This document shows positions 1 to 10,665 of a stretch of DNA of 64,000 bases, in pieces; the stretch's first letter is position 1, and every line of letters starts with the position of its first letter. Made by a program: the position numbers and the translations under genes. Origin of the DNA: Brachybacterium sp. P6-10-X1 (lineage in GTDB: Bacteria; Actinomycetota; Actinomycetes; Actinomycetales; Dermabacteraceae); the NCBI RefSeq assembly GCF_001969445.1, contig NZ_CP017297.1:1426001-1490000 (forward strand), written 5' to 3'. A model generated the notes under the pieces. The model was not told where the DNA came from. It was given only the letters and a program-made list of their open reading frames with translations, and ran no database searches.

Positions 1-741
1 TCCCCTCAGGGTCGCCCCGGTGGTGACGACGTCGTCGAGGATCACCACCCTCGCACCGGCGGCCCCGGCTCGTCGGACGGTGCCGCCGGACAGACGGATC
101 CGCCGGGTGCGGCGTTGACGGGCTCCCCGCCCCTCCTGAGCGGTGGTGGGCACGGCCCGCAGCGGCAGCGCGCGCCCTGCGCCGCTGCGCCCGAGCGCAT
201 GGACCAGCTCGGCCGTGTGGTCCTCCCCGCGACGCAGCCGAGCGCTGCGACGGGACGGGACCGGCACCAGGTGCGGACGGCGCACCCCGCCCGCGACGGC
301 GAGCGTCGTCACCGCCGGGGCCAGCGCGGGGGCGAGACGGGCACCGAGGTGCGCCATGCCTCCGTTCTTCCAGGCCAGCACCAGATGCTGCAGGGCCCCG
401 GTGTACTCGCCGAGAGCGAGCACCGGAAGCACCGGGGCGTGGTCCACCCCGGCCGGCAGCGCGACGCCCTCGCGCAGCTCCGGGCGGATCCTGGCGGCGG
501 TCAGCTCCTGCAGCGCATCACAGCAGGTTTCGACGCGCATCGGACGGGCGGTGAGCATCTGCGTGCACTGCGGGCACAGCCACGCCCCGTCGCGCCCGCA
601 GGGGCATCGTCGCGGCGCGACCAGGGAGCAGGTCTGCACGGCGATCTCCCGCGCCAGGGGCAGCAGGCCCGTGCGCGTCTCGTGCGCGGTGCCCGCCGCG
701 TGCCCGTCGCGCGGCTCCCGGGGGTCGCGGAACTCGTCCAT
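1..741 (-). CDS. comF: ComF family phosphoribosyltransferase-like protein, 3' end cut by window
   Basis: Only the first 247 codons are in the window; the gene runs off the left edge. ATG at 741 begins MDEFRDPREP. Around residues 45-60 there is a CPC...CPQC four-cysteine cluster, as in the N-terminal zinc site of ComF proteins. Near the visible end is VVILDDVVTTGATL, the PRPP-binding motif of type I phosphoribosyltransferases. ComF proteins are linked to DNA uptake in competent bacteria, but their reaction is unknown in actinobacteria. The gene lies 123 bp downstream of lpqB on the same strand, its usual place after mtrA-mtrB-lpqB, and is probably read from that operon. Confidence 0.85.
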   Translation of the reverse strand, partial: MDEFRDPREPRDGHAAGTAHETRTGLLPLAREIAVQTCSLVAPRRCPCGRDGAWLCPQCTQMLTARPMRVETCCDALQELTAARIRPELREGVALPAGVDHAPVLPVLALGEYTGALQHLVLAWKNGGMAHLGARLAPALAPAVTTLAVAGGVRRPHLVPVPSRRSARLRRGEDHTAELVHALGRSGAGRALPLRAVPTTAQEGRGARQRRTRRIRLSGGTVRRAGAAGARVVILDDVVTTGATLRG

Positions 742-864
742 GGGGCGATCCCATCGTGCCGTCGCCCTGGGCCGCACGGGCGGGGAGCCGGGTGTGGACG
801 GGCACGGACTGGGGAGGACGGGGCACCGGTCCGTTCGGGGGCCGAGCTCCGACCGCCGTCGTCC

Positions 865-2568
865 TCAGTAGAACCAGGGGTCGTGGGCGTCGAGGTCCAC
901 GGTGGTCCATCCGCCGCTGTCGCTGCGCAGCAGCGTTCCGTCGGAGGTCCCGGCCCAGATCGACTCCCCGACGACGGTCCCGGCGAGGCGGTCGGCGTCC
1001 TCCCGCAGGGCGGGCAGCGGCTCGCGGCCGGTGGCGAAGTCGACCACCTGGGCCCGCAGCTCGTCGGTGCCGGGATCCGAGCCCAGCACGATGACGGCGA
1101 CCTCGTCGTACCAGCTGGCCTGGATGACGTCGGTGAGGAAGGTGCGCACCTGCACCGGCTCGGTCAGGGACAGCGGCACCCCGTCCTCGTCGCGCACGAC
1201 CGCGCACAGATCCAGCCGGGAACCGGCGGCGTCCGCGGAGAGCACCACCATCCGGGTGGCGTCGGCCGCCAGGTCCAGGGTGAGCACGTCCCGGCCCTTC
1301 AGCCAGGCTGCCTCGACCTGCGCGTCGTCCTGCGGTCCGCTGCCGGCCAGGGCCATCAGCACGCCGGGGCTGCGCCGCGTGGAGGTCCATACATAGCCCG
1401 CGTCATCGATCCGCGGCGGGACGAACACACCGCCGGTCGCCACCTCGCGCCGCGGCACCGAGTCGTCGGTCGATGCCACCAGCACGATCGAGGCGCCGTC
1501 GGCGAGCGCTGCGGCCAGGACGCCGTCCTGGGCGATCACCGGAGAGGTCAGCTCCCGCTCCGCGAGCGCGGGCACCAGCTGGTTCGCGGGTTCGTCGGTG
1601 CTGGGATCCGCCAGGGAGATGATGCCGGTGGGGCCGGCGGCGATCGGACGGTGCCCGGGCAGCGCCCGGTCGACCCCGGACTCCGCCGTCGAGGAGTACT
1701 CCTCGCCGTCGCGCACCAGGCGGACCCCCGACAGAGTGCGCACCGAGCGCAGCGAGAACTCGAGCTGGGCGAGGGCCGCGGCACGGGCGGGCGCGGGCAG
1801 AGCGACGACCGCGGTGGGCACGGTGATCTCCGGGGTGCCGTCGGCCCCGGTGGCGACCTCGACGTCGGTGACCCCCGAGGTGTCCGGCACCTCGCTGTGC
1901 ACGGCACCCTGGAGGAACGCGGCGGGGCCGGCCGTCAGGGCCTCGAGCACCACCGAGGCGCCGCGCTGCAGGGAGAACCAGCGGTGGTCGGGCACCAGGT
2001 GGATGCTGCGGGCGTCGAGGAAGTACAGCCGGGCCGGGGCGTACAGGGTCTCGAAGGCCGCTTCGGAGAGGTAGATCCCGTCGGCCACCTCGCTGATCCG
2101 CCACTGGTCGTCGACGAGCTCCATCGCGACCTCGACCTCCCGGTTGACGGGACGGGCGAGCAGACTGCGGCTCCCGGCCCCGTCCACCAGAGCGAGCACC
2201 TGGAGCACCAGCACCATCTCGGTGTCGCTGATCTCCCGGACCTCCAGCTCCTGGCTGCTGGAGTAGATCGAGATCCCGGCCCTCGGGTCCCAGTCCTGAC
2301 GCTTCTCGGGGGTGAGATAGGCGCGGGCCACGGCGAAGTTCTCCTCGGATCCCACACCCGCCTGGACGAACCCGGCGACGACGGCCTGCGCCGTGGCGTC
2401 CTGCGGCGGGGGCAGCGCCTGGACGTACGGCGCGCCCGGCTGGGCGCGCCCGGCCAGCGGGCGGCTGGAGACCGGGGACGAGGTCGGGATGCGGGCACAG
2501 GCGGAGCCGAGACCGAGCACCGTGACGGCCCCGGCCGCGTGCAGCACGGTACGGCGAGCGGGGGTCAT
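865..2568 (-). CDS. lpqB: LpqB family lipoprotein of the MtrAB system
   Basis: This 567-residue protein has a lipoprotein signal peptide: RR near residue 5, a hydrophobic stretch at 9-21 and a lipobox LGSAC with the acylated Cys at residue 24. The rest fits LpqB, with a GerMN-like sporulation/germination domain in the middle (about residues 180-300) and a C-terminal beta-propeller-like region. In mycobacteria LpqB binds the extracellular part of MtrB and tunes MtrA phosphorylation and cell-wall homeostasis. Its ATG overlaps the mtrB stop codon (ATGA), so the two are translationally coupled. Length and position match the family. Confidence 0.93.
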   Translation of the reverse strand: MTPARRTVLHAAGAVTVLGLGSACARIPTSSPVSSRPLAGRAQPGAPYVQALPPPQDATAQAVVAGFVQAGVGSEENFAVARAYLTPEKRQDWDPRAGISIYSSSQELEVREISDTEMVLVLQVLALVDGAGSRSLLARPVNREVEVAMELVDDQWRISEVADGIYLSEAAFETLYAPARLYFLDARSIHLVPDHRWFSLQRGASVVLEALTAGPAAFLQGAVHSEVPDTSGVTDVEVATGADGTPEITVPTAVVALPAPARAAALAQLEFSLRSVRTLSGVRLVRDGEEYSSTAESGVDRALPGHRPIAAGPTGIISLADPSTDEPANQLVPALAERELTSPVIAQDGVLAAALADGASIVLVASTDDSVPRREVATGGVFVPPRIDDAGYVWTSTRRSPGVLMALAGSGPQDDAQVEAAWLKGRDVLTLDLAADATRMVVLSADAAGSRLDLCAVVRDEDGVPLSLTEPVQVRTFLTDVIQASWYDEVAVIVLGSDPGTDELRAQVVDFATGREPLPALREDADRLAGTVVGESIWAGTSDGTLLRSDSGGWTTVDLDAHDPWFY

Positions 2569-4343
2569 CGGTCTCCTCCGGCGGTCGGCGGCTCCTGGTC
2601 AGGACTCGCGTCAGGACGTGCAGCAGGGCTTGTGTCCGGGCTCGCGGCGGAACGCGCAGGGTCGGACAGGTCCGGGAGGTCCGGCAGCAGCCCGGGGCCG
2701 ATCGGGATCTCCCCGGTGCCGGTCACCGAGTAGGTGCCCGCCGTATCGAGGTCCCGGTCGAAGCTGCGCTCCAGCCGCAGGGGAGAGCGGAGGAACATCC
2801 CCCCGGGCCGGCGCGGCAGGGTCAGGCGGAACACCGCTCCTCGGCCTTCCTGGCCCCAGGCCTGCAGCCATCCGGTGTGCAACCGGGCGTCCTCGGCCGA
2901 GATCGACAGCCCCAGGCCGGTGCCTCCCAGAGTACGGGCACGGGAGGGGTCGGCCCGCCAGAAGCGGTCGAAGACGCGCTGGGCGGCCTCCGGGGAGATG
3001 CCATGGCCATGATCCTGGACGAGGACCGCGACGGCGTCGTCGTTCGCGGCGGTCTGGACCAGGACGGGACCGCCGGCGCCGTGCTCGATCGCATTGGTCA
3101 GCAGGTTCCGCAGGATCCGGTCGACGCGGCGCGCATCGACCACGGCGTCCATCCCGTGGCCGGCGAGGTGGACGTCCAGCAGGCAGCCGCGGGCACCGGC
3201 GAGCGGACGCACGTCGTCGACGGCGCGCACCACGAGCGCGTCCAGGTCCTCCCGACGCGCCTCCAGCTCGGCGGCCCCGGCGTCGAAGCGCGAGATCTCC
3301 AGCAGGTCACCGAGCAGCACCTCGAACCGCTCCACCTGCGCCACGAGCAGCTCGACGGTGCGCTGCAGATCGTCGGGCAGCTGGAGTCGCCGCCCGTCGA
3401 GCACGGAGGACGCCATGCGGATGGTGGTCAGCGGAGTGCGCAGCTCATGGGAGACGTCGGAGACGAACCGCTGCTGGAGCCGGGAGAGCTCGGTGAGGTC
3501 GTCGACCTTCTGGGCGAGGCTGCGCGCCATGTCGTTGAAGGAATCCCCCACCCGAGCCAGCTCGTCCGCTCCGGCGACCTCGACGCGGCTGTCGAGATCG
3601 CCGCCGGCGATGCGCTCCGCGGCGTGCGCTGCGCGTTTCAAGGGAGTGGTCACCAAGCGGGCGACCACGATCGCGATACCGACGATCAGCGCCAGGAGCA
3701 CACCGCCGCCGCCGAGGATCACGCGCTGGACGAACGCCAGCGTGTCCTGCTCCTCCTGCAGAGAGTAGACGAGGTAGAGGTCGTAGGAGCCGACCCCCGG
3801 CACCATCACACGGGTACCGATCAGCAGGGCGGGCACCGTCCGCCCCTCGGAGTCCTCGCGGCCGATGGAGCGCCAGGAGACGGCCTCGGGGTTCTCGGAG
3901 ACGGCGTCGGCGATCTCGTCGTCGACCTCCTCGAACAGGGTGCGGTCGGAGGAGGCGACCGGGAACACCATCCCGGAGGTCTCGACCGGGACCAGGGCGA
4001 CCTCCCGACGGTCCCCGCCACCGCGGCCGCCGGCGGACTGGACGAAGGCGTTGACCGCATCCTGCTGCTGAGTGCTGGTGGCACCCGATAGCTGGGTCAG
4101 CGAATCGGTCAGCTCGCGCCGGACCTCGACCGTCTCCTCGAGCACCCGGTCCCGCCGCTGCTCGTACAGCCCGTCGGCGATGACGGAGGAGAGATAGGCG
4201 CCCACCGCCAGCATCGAGACGATCGACAGCAGCGTGGTCACCAGCACCACGCGCAGGGCGAGCGGCCAGCTGCGCGGGTCGACGGCCCGGGTGACCAGCG
4301 CGGCGCGCGTCTCCGGTGCCGCGCCGCGCCCGACGGTGCTCAC
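2565..4343 (-). CDS. mtrB: MtrB sensor histidine kinase
   Basis: This is a 592-residue membrane sensor kinase. TM1 is at about residues 29-52 and TM2 at about 208-230, enclosing a roughly 150-residue extracytoplasmic sensor domain. A HAMP linker follows (about 230-285), then the HisKA box SHELRTP with the phospho-accepting His299. The HATPase domain has N-box NLLTNAIEHG and G-boxes DHGHGIS and GGTGLGLS. The GTG start lies 16 bp after mtrA. The C-terminal tail of about 60 residues is Pro/Asp/Ser-rich and looks disordered. MtrB and MtrA control cell-wall hydrolase and division genes in actinobacteria. Order and domain make-up make this assignment strong. Confidence 0.95.
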   Translation of the reverse strand: MSTVGRGAAPETRAALVTRAVDPRSWPLALRVVLVTTLLSIVSMLAVGAYLSSVIADGLYEQRRDRVLEETVEVRRELTDSLTQLSGATSTQQQDAVNAFVQSAGGRGGGDRREVALVPVETSGMVFPVASSDRTLFEEVDDEIADAVSENPEAVSWRSIGREDSEGRTVPALLIGTRVMVPGVGSYDLYLVYSLQEEQDTLAFVQRVILGGGGVLLALIVGIAIVVARLVTTPLKRAAHAAERIAGGDLDSRVEVAGADELARVGDSFNDMARSLAQKVDDLTELSRLQQRFVSDVSHELRTPLTTIRMASSVLDGRRLQLPDDLQRTVELLVAQVERFEVLLGDLLEISRFDAGAAELEARREDLDALVVRAVDDVRPLAGARGCLLDVHLAGHGMDAVVDARRVDRILRNLLTNAIEHGAGGPVLVQTAANDDAVAVLVQDHGHGISPEAAQRVFDRFWRADPSRARTLGGTGLGLSISAEDARLHTGWLQAWGQEGRGAVFRLTLPRRPGGMFLRSPLRLERSFDRDLDTAGTYSVTGTGEIPIGPGLLPDLPDLSDPARSAASPDTSPAARPDASPDQEPPTAGGDR

Positions 4344-4359
4344 GGGCGGTCCGACGTGC

Positions 4360-5055
4360 TCAGGATGCGCCTCCGGCGCGATACCCGACGCCGCGGACCG
4401 TCACGACGATCCCGGGATTCTCCGGATCGTGCTCGATCTTGGAGCGCAGACGCTGGACGTGCACGTTGACCAGTCGGGTGTCCGCGCTGTGGCGGTAACC
4501 CCACACGTCGCGCAGCAGCACGTCGCGGGTGAAGACCTGCCAGGGCTTGCGGGCCAGCTGGGTGAGCAGGTCGAACTCGAGCGGGGTCAGGGAGATCAGC
4601 TCGTCCCCGCGGCGCACCTCGTGCCCGTCGACGTCGATCATCAGATCGCCGATGGCCAGCTGCTCGGTGGTGGGCGGGTCGACGCGCCGCACCCGCGCCT
4701 TGATCCTCGCCACCAGCTCCTCGGGCTCGAAAGGCTTGGTCAGGTAGTCGTCTGCCCCGGCCTCGAGCCCTTCGACCACGTCGGCGGTGTCGGTGCGGGC
4801 GGTGAGCATGAGGATCGGGACCCCCGACTCGCGGCGCAGCCGACGGCACACCTCGATGCCGTCCATGCCGGGAAGCATCAGGTCGAGCAGGACGAGGTCG
4901 GGCCGCAGGCGCGGGAAGGTCTCCAGCGCGGAGGCGCCGTCGGGGGAGGTCGCGACCTCGTAGCCCTTGCCGCGCAGAACGATGCCGACCATCTCGGCGA
5001 TCGCCTGGTCGTCATCAACCACGAGGATCCGTGAAGGCGTCGTCATGGAGGTCAT
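4360..5055 (-). CDS. mtrA: MtrA response regulator
   Basis: This 231-residue OmpR/PhoB-type regulator has a receiver domain starting ILVVDDD, the phospho-acceptor Asp58 in LLDLMLPGMDG and the conserved Lys in LTKPFEPEELVARI. A winged-helix DNA-binding domain follows (LTPLEFDLLTQLARKPWQVFTRDVLL...DTRLVNVHVQRLRSKIE). The reading frame is open much further upstream, but homology begins near MTSMTTPSRILVVDDD. ATG at 5055 has only a weak GGTGG upstream. The next in-frame ATG (5046) sits 7 nt after a CACAAT box and could be a leaderless start. MtrA is essential in mycobacteria. It is first in the mtrA-mtrB-lpqB-comF operon. Confidence 0.95.
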   Translation of the reverse strand: MTSMTTPSRILVVDDDQAIAEMVGIVLRGKGYEVATSPDGASALETFPRLRPDLVLLDLMLPGMDGIEVCRRLRRESGVPILMLTARTDTADVVEGLEAGADDYLTKPFEPEELVARIKARVRRVDPPTTEQLAIGDLMIDVDGHEVRRGDELISLTPLEFDLLTQLARKPWQVFTRDVLLRDVWGYRHSADTRLVNVHVQRLRSKIEHDPENPGIVVTVRGVGYRAGGAS

Positions 5056-5230
5056 TGTGCCACCGCGAGAGACCGGGGCCCGCATACGGCCGGTGCGGGG
5101 GTGTCCGGAAGATGCGCGGTCATCGACGTTCGTCGGATCGGTACGCGGCCCACGGTTCCGTAGGTTGTCCTCCAGGACATCGCCCCGGCCCTGCCGCTCA
5201 GGGCGGGACCGTACGGCAGCAGGAGGACGG
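5056..5230. promoter_or_regulatory. Divergent promoter region between mtrA and the membrane/MoxR operon
   Basis: This 175-bp gap separates two divergently read operons. It holds a perfect 14-bp palindrome, TGTCCTCCAGGACA (5166-5179), which could be an operator. AGGAGG at 5220-5225 is the Shine-Dalgarno site of the rightward gene. No clear -35/-10 pair is visible for either direction, apart from a CACAAT box (5054-5059, minus strand) just inside mtrA. Confidence 0.4.
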
Positions 5231-6373
5231 ATGAGCACGGGATGGACCGCACCGGGATCGCGCGAGAGCTCCGACCTGCCTGCCACCGACCACCGCGCGG
5301 ACGACGCGGCCTCGGGCCCCGAACCCGCAGGGCCCGCCCCGGCCGACGGCCCCCGTCGGGAGCTGGTCCAGTCCCTGCCGCTGTTCCCCCTGCGTCCCCT
5401 CGCTCTCGGTGAGGTGCTCGGGGCCGCCGTGCGCATCTACCGGCTGCGGGCACGGACCGTGCTCTCCCTCGCGGCCGCCGTCTACGGGGTCGCCTTCGTG
5501 ATCATGACCCTCGCGACCGGGGCGGGGATGATCCCGATGATGGGCGACATGCAGGCGATGCTGGAGGATCCCGCCTCCTCCACCGCCTCCTCCGGGACCT
5601 TCTCCGCTTCCGACGCCCTGGTGACGATCGGGTCCTCGGTGGTCTCGGGGGTGATCACCATGCTGGCCGCGTCCCTGGTCACCGTGGCCCTGACCGCCGT
5701 CGCGATCGGTGAGGCCACCGGTCACCCGATCACCGGGGCGCAGATGCGCTCGCGCACGCGGCAGCTGGCCCTGCCCGCGATCGGGATCGCCCTCCTGGTC
5801 GGCCTGCTCAGCCTGCTCGCCATCGCCCTGCCCACCGCCCTCGGCCTCGTGCCGCTGGTGGTGCTGCAGGATCCGACCGTGCTGACCATCGGGGCGCTCC
5901 TCGTCGGCCTGGGGATCGGGCTGCTCGCCGGGATCTGGGTCTGGGCCCGCACCATCCTGGCGATCCCCGCGCTGGTCATCGAGGACACCGGGGTGCCCGG
6001 CTCGATCACTCGCGCTTTCCGCCTGACCGCCGGTCGCAGGCTGTGGCGGGTGCTGGGCATCGGCGTGCTGCTCTACGTCATCTACACGCTCGCCGTGCAG
6101 GTGGTCGCGGGGGTGTTCGGCTTCGTCGCCGGCCTCGCGTACGTCGTGATCCTGCTGGCCAGCTCGATGCAGGCCCTCGTGCTCGGGATGATGGTGCTGA
6201 CGGTCGTCTCGATGCTCGGCACCTACCTCGCGACGGTGCTGCTGGCACCGTTCCTCTCGGCCGGGTTCGCGGCCCTCTACGCCGACAACCGCATGCGCCA
6301 CGAGGCCTGGGACGTCGAGCTGACGCGTCAGGCGCGGCAGAACTGGGGCGCCGACGGGGGCGGCGGGCGATGA
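5231..6373 (+). CDS. Membrane protein with glycerophosphoryl-diester-phosphodiesterase membrane-type domain
   Basis: The product has 380 residues. I chose ATG 5231 because AGGAGG lies just upstream and the sequence before it has no homology character. The first 55 or so residues are hydrophilic and Pro/Ala-rich. Next comes FPLRPLALGEVLGAAVRIYRLR, typical of the GPDP-like membrane domain family that opens this actinobacterial cluster. About six hydrophobic segments follow, with a loop reading ARTILAIPALVIED. No catalytic phosphodiesterase domain is present, so an enzymatic role should not be assumed. It overlaps the next gene by 4 bp (ATGA) and is the first gene of a five-gene operon. Confidence 0.8.
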   Translation: MSTGWTAPGSRESSDLPATDHRADDAASGPEPAGPAPADGPRRELVQSLPLFPLRPLALGEVLGAAVRIYRLRARTVLSLAAAVYGVAFVIMTLATGAGMIPMMGDMQAMLEDPASSTASSGTFSASDALVTIGSSVVSGVITMLAASLVTVALTAVAIGEATGHPITGAQMRSRTRQLALPAIGIALLVGLLSLLAIALPTALGLVPLVVLQDPTVLTIGALLVGLGIGLLAGIWVWARTILAIPALVIEDTGVPGSITRAFRLTAGRRLWRVLGIGVLLYVIYTLAVQVVAGVFGFVAGLAYVVILLASSMQALVLGMMVLTVVSMLGTYLATVLLAPFLSAGFAALYADNRMRHEAWDVELTRQARQNWGADGGGGR

Positions 6374-7062
6374 TCACCGCCGGCCCCCCGCCCGTGGACC
6401 CGGACGAGGCGCGCTCCCGCCTGCTCGATGAGCTCTCGAAGTCGGAGTACGACGACTCCCCGGGGTTCCTCCAGTGGCTGCTGGGGGTGATCGAGCGGTG
6501 GCTCGTCGAGGTCGTCGACGGCATCGACGGCACCTCGACCACCCATGCCGTCCTCGCCGTGGTGCTGGTCGGGGTCCTGGTGGCCGTGGCCGTGCTGGTG
6601 TTGCGTCGCACCGGCCTGATCCGTCGCAACCCCTCCCTCGCGGTCGCCCCCGAGCTCGACGCCGACCCGGTCCGCTCCGCCCCCGAGCTGCGCGCCGCCT
6701 CCCGGGACGCGATAGCGGCCGGACGGACCGACGACGGCACCGTGCTGGCCCTGCGCGCGCTCGTGCGCGACCTCGAGGTGCGGACCCTGCTGGACGTCGC
6801 CGCAGGGATGACGGCCCACGAGGCCGCCGGCCGCGCCGCCCGCGCCTATCCCGATCTGCGTGGCGGCCTGTTGCGCGGGGCCGACGCCTTCGACACCGCC
6901 GCCTACTCCCACCGTGCCACCAGCGAGAAGCAGGCCGATGACCTGCTGCGTCTGGCCGAGTACATCGCCGAATCCGCCCCCGATCTCGTCTCGGCCGAGG
7001 CCGAGGGAGGCTCCGCGGCCGCCGACGGCACCCCCGATGCCCGTCCCGGAGACAATTCATGA
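6370..7062 (+). CDS. DUF4129 domain-containing membrane protein
   Basis: This is a 230-residue protein. ATG 6370 overlaps the upstream stop (ATGA), and the codons before it belong to the preceding gene's shadow. One transmembrane helix lies at about residues 58-78 (AVLAVVLVGVLVAVAVLVL). The C-terminal half matches DUF4129 (RALVRDLEVRTLLDVAAGMTAHEAA...FDTAAYSHRATSEKQADDLLRLAEYI). DUF4129 proteins are regularly coded beside MoxR ATPases and DUF58 proteins and are thought to join a membrane complex with them; their biochemical role is unknown. Confidence 0.85.
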   Translation: MITAGPPPVDPDEARSRLLDELSKSEYDDSPGFLQWLLGVIERWLVEVVDGIDGTSTTHAVLAVVLVGVLVAVAVLVLRRTGLIRRNPSLAVAPELDADPVRSAPELRAASRDAIAAGRTDDGTVLALRALVRDLEVRTLLDVAAGMTAHEAAGRAARAYPDLRGGLLRGADAFDTAAYSHRATSEKQADDLLRLAEYIAESAPDLVSAEAEGGSAAADGTPDARPGDNS

Positions 7063-8278
7063 GCCCGGCGGCCCCGCCGCGCAGAGCGGTGCCGAGTGCC
7101 ACGGCCTACGCCTCGACCAACGGCGCGCCACCGCCGCCCGACGCCCCCGCCGCGGAGCGTCGACGCCCCTGGCTGGTCATCCTGGTCACCCTCGCGGTCC
7201 TCGCCGCCGTGCTGGCCTCCATCGCCCGCGGGTTCTACCGTGACGGCCCGCTCGAGCCCGACGCCCCCACCGCGCAGGGCTCCAAGGCCGTGGTGCAGGT
7301 GCTCGAGGACCTCGACGTCGAGGTGGACGTGGACCGCCACACGGCCGATGCCGCCGACGTGCTGCACGACGGCGGCACGGTGCTGGTGACCGCGCCGAGC
7401 TCGCTGTCGGCCGAGCAGCTGACGACGCTGGCCGACGCCCGGGAGACCGGGGACGGCCGCCTGGTGCTGATCCAGCCCGACTTCGTCAGCCTGTCCTACA
7501 TCACCCCGGACATCGCCCCTTCCGGGACCATCCGCGTTCCGACCGACGTCTCCCCCGGCCCGGACTGCGGGGACCTCGCCCACGGTGCCCGCACCCTCCA
7601 CGTGCCCGGCGAGGACGGGCTGAACGGGTCCTCCACCCTCTACCGCACCTCGGGTCAGGCCCAGGGATGCTTCCGCTCCGGTGAGGGCTCCCTGATCGCC
7701 GCCGCCGACGGGATCCTCGTCCTCGGCAGCGCGGACCTGCTGACCAATGAGGGCGTCGCGGCCGCCGACAACTCTGCCCTCGCGCTGAACGCCCTGGGCA
7801 GTACCGGCGAGCTGACCTGGTACGTCCCCTCACCCTCCGACCCGATGAGCACCTCCGGGCAGACCATCCTCAGCTACCTGCCGAGCTGGGCCGGGCCCCT
7901 CGCCCTGTGGCTGCTCACCGTCGCGGTGATCGCCCTGCTCGCGCTCGGGCGCCGCTTCGGGCCCGTCGTCGTCGAACCGCTGCCGGTCACCGTGCGCCCC
8001 CAGGAGCTCGTCCTCGGCCGCGCCCGGATGCTGCAGCAGTCCGGCTCCCGCGACGCGGCCGCCGCATCCCTGCGCTCGGCCGCCGCCACCCGCCTCGCGG
8101 ACCGCCTCGGGCTGCGTCGCGAATCGGCGCTCGACGGCCTGCTGGCCGCGCTCGCTCCCCACGTCGACCACTCCCCCGAACAGCTGCGCGCGCTGCTCGG
8201 CCCCACTCCCGTCACCAGCGACCAGGACCTCGTACGACTCGCCCAGGACCTCGACCGTCTCGAGAAGGAGATCGACCG

Positions 8279-8282
<4 letters not shown>
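7059..8282 (+). CDS. DUF4350 domain-containing membrane protein
   Basis: The product has 407 residues. TM1 is at about residues 34-54, then an extracytoplasmic DUF4350 domain (about 60-260) with the pattern KAVVQVLEDLDVEVDVDRHTAD. TM2 (PLALWLLTVAVIALLALGRRFGP) lies at about 275-298 and a helical cytoplasmic tail follows. DUF4350 resembles a GATase-like fold and accompanies MoxR/DUF58/DUF4129. It overlaps both neighbours by 4 bp (ATGA at each end), which implies tight coupling in the operon. No catalytic motif is evident. Confidence 0.85.
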
Positions 8283-9355
<1,073 letters not shown>

Positions 9356-9366
9356 GGCCTCGAGGA

Positions 9367-10665
9367 ATGAGGATCTCGCTGACCCCGCGTGCGGCCCTGG
9401 CCGCGCTGCTCGCCCTGCCCGTGGTCGTGCTGTGGCCGATCTGGTGGGTGCTGCCGGCACTGCTGGCGGCGTGGGCGCTGGTCGTGCTCGCCGACGCCCT
9501 CGCGGCCCCGAACCCGAGGTCGATCCGGGTGCGCCGCGAAGCGCCGATCCAGGTGCGGCTGGGCCAGGAGGTCAGCGGTCGGCTGCTGCTGACCAATCCC
9601 ACGCGGCGCGCCGCCTCCCTCGAGGTGCGCGACGCCTGGAACCCCACCGCCGGACTGGCGCAGCAGCGGGCCGCGCTGCACGTCCCGGCGCTCGAACGAC
9701 GAGCGATCGGTCAGTCCTTCACCCCCACCCGGCGCGGGGAGCATCGCTCGCGGGTGCTGCTGATCGCCTCCCGCGGGCCGCTGGGCCTCGCCCGCCGCAC
9801 CGCCCGGGCCGAGGCGCCCGGCCGCCTGCTCGCCCTGCACCCCTTCGGCTCCCGCCGCCACCTGCCCTCCCGGGTGCAGCGGCTGCGGGAGATCGAGGGC
9901 CTCGCCGCGATCCACCAGCGCGGCCAGGGCACCGAGTTCGACTCGCTGCGGGATTTCGTGGACGGCGATGACGTGCGCTCGATCGACTGGCGGGCCACCG
10001 CGCGGCGCCGCAGCGTCGTGGTGCGGACGTGGCGCCCGGAGCGGGACCGGCACGTGCTGATCGTCGTGGACACCTCCCGCACCTCGGCCGGGCGCCTCGG
10101 GGAGGCGACCCGGCTGGATGCCGCCTTCGATGCGGCCCTGCTGCTGACGGCGCTGGCCGGGCAGGCCGGGGACCGCGTGGATCTGCTGTGCATCGACCGC
10201 ATCCCGCACGTGTCGGTGCTGGGCCGCTCCCGCACCACGGTGCTGAACGACATGGTGACCGCGACCGCGGCCGTCCATCCCGCGCTGGTGGAGACCGACT
10301 GGGAGCGCGCCGCCGCCACGATCTCCCAGCGGGCCCGCCGCGGCTCGCTGGTGGTGCTGCTGACCCCCGTCGAATCCTCCGTGGTCCACACAGGTCTCCT
10401 GCCCGTGGCAGCGCGCATCGCCAAGGATCATCCGCTGGTGGTCGCCTCCGTCTCCGATCCGGCTCTCGAGGAGCTCGCCGCCGGCCGCGGGGACCTGGAG
10501 ACGGTGTACCGGGCGGCGGCCGCCGAGCAGGCCCGCATCGAGCGGGGCGGAGTCTCCCGTGCGCTGGAGCGCGTCGGGGCGCACGTGGTCGATTCTCCGC
10601 CGGAGCGGGCTCCGCAGTCCCTCGCGGACGCCTATCTGGCGCTGAAGGCCGCCGGGCGGCTCTGA
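9367..10665 (+). CDS. DUF58 domain-containing (VWA-like) membrane protein
   Basis: The product has 432 residues from ATG 9367; the frame is open upstream but that part overlaps moxR. Two N-terminal transmembrane helices span about residues 10-46. A roughly 130-residue extracytoplasmic or linker region follows. The DUF58 signature is DSLRDFVDGDDVRSIDWRATARRRSVVVR, followed by LIVVDTSRTSAG, a MIDAS-like DxS motif of a VWA fold. It is the last gene of the operon and the expected partner of MoxR. Its 3' end overlaps the convergent methyltransferase remnant by 34 bp. Confidence 0.9.
   Translation: MRISLTPRAALAALLALPVVVLWPIWWVLPALLAAWALVVLADALAAPNPRSIRVRREAPIQVRLGQEVSGRLLLTNPTRRAASLEVRDAWNPTAGLAQQRAALHVPALERRAIGQSFTPTRRGEHRSRVLLIASRGPLGLARRTARAEAPGRLLALHPFGSRRHLPSRVQRLREIEGLAAIHQRGQGTEFDSLRDFVDGDDVRSIDWRATARRRSVVVRTWRPERDRHVLIVVDTSRTSAGRLGEATRLDAAFDAALLLTALAGQAGDRVDLLCIDRIPHVSVLGRSRTTVLNDMVTATAAVHPALVETDWERAAATISQRARRGSLVVLLTPVESSVVHTGLLPVAARIAKDHPLVVASVSDPALEELAAGRGDLETVYRAAAAEQARIERGGVSRALERVGAHVVDSPPERAPQSLADAYLALKAAGRL

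Noticed and set aside
115..2733. An 872-codon plus-strand frame opposite comF and lpqB
   Set aside because: The minus strand codes for ComF and LpqB with clear motifs; the plus frame has no domain and no start signal.
5231..6373. Calling the first gene of the MoxR operon a glycerophosphodiester phosphodiesterase
   Set aside because: Only the membrane-type domain is present; no catalytic phosphodiesterase motif is visible.
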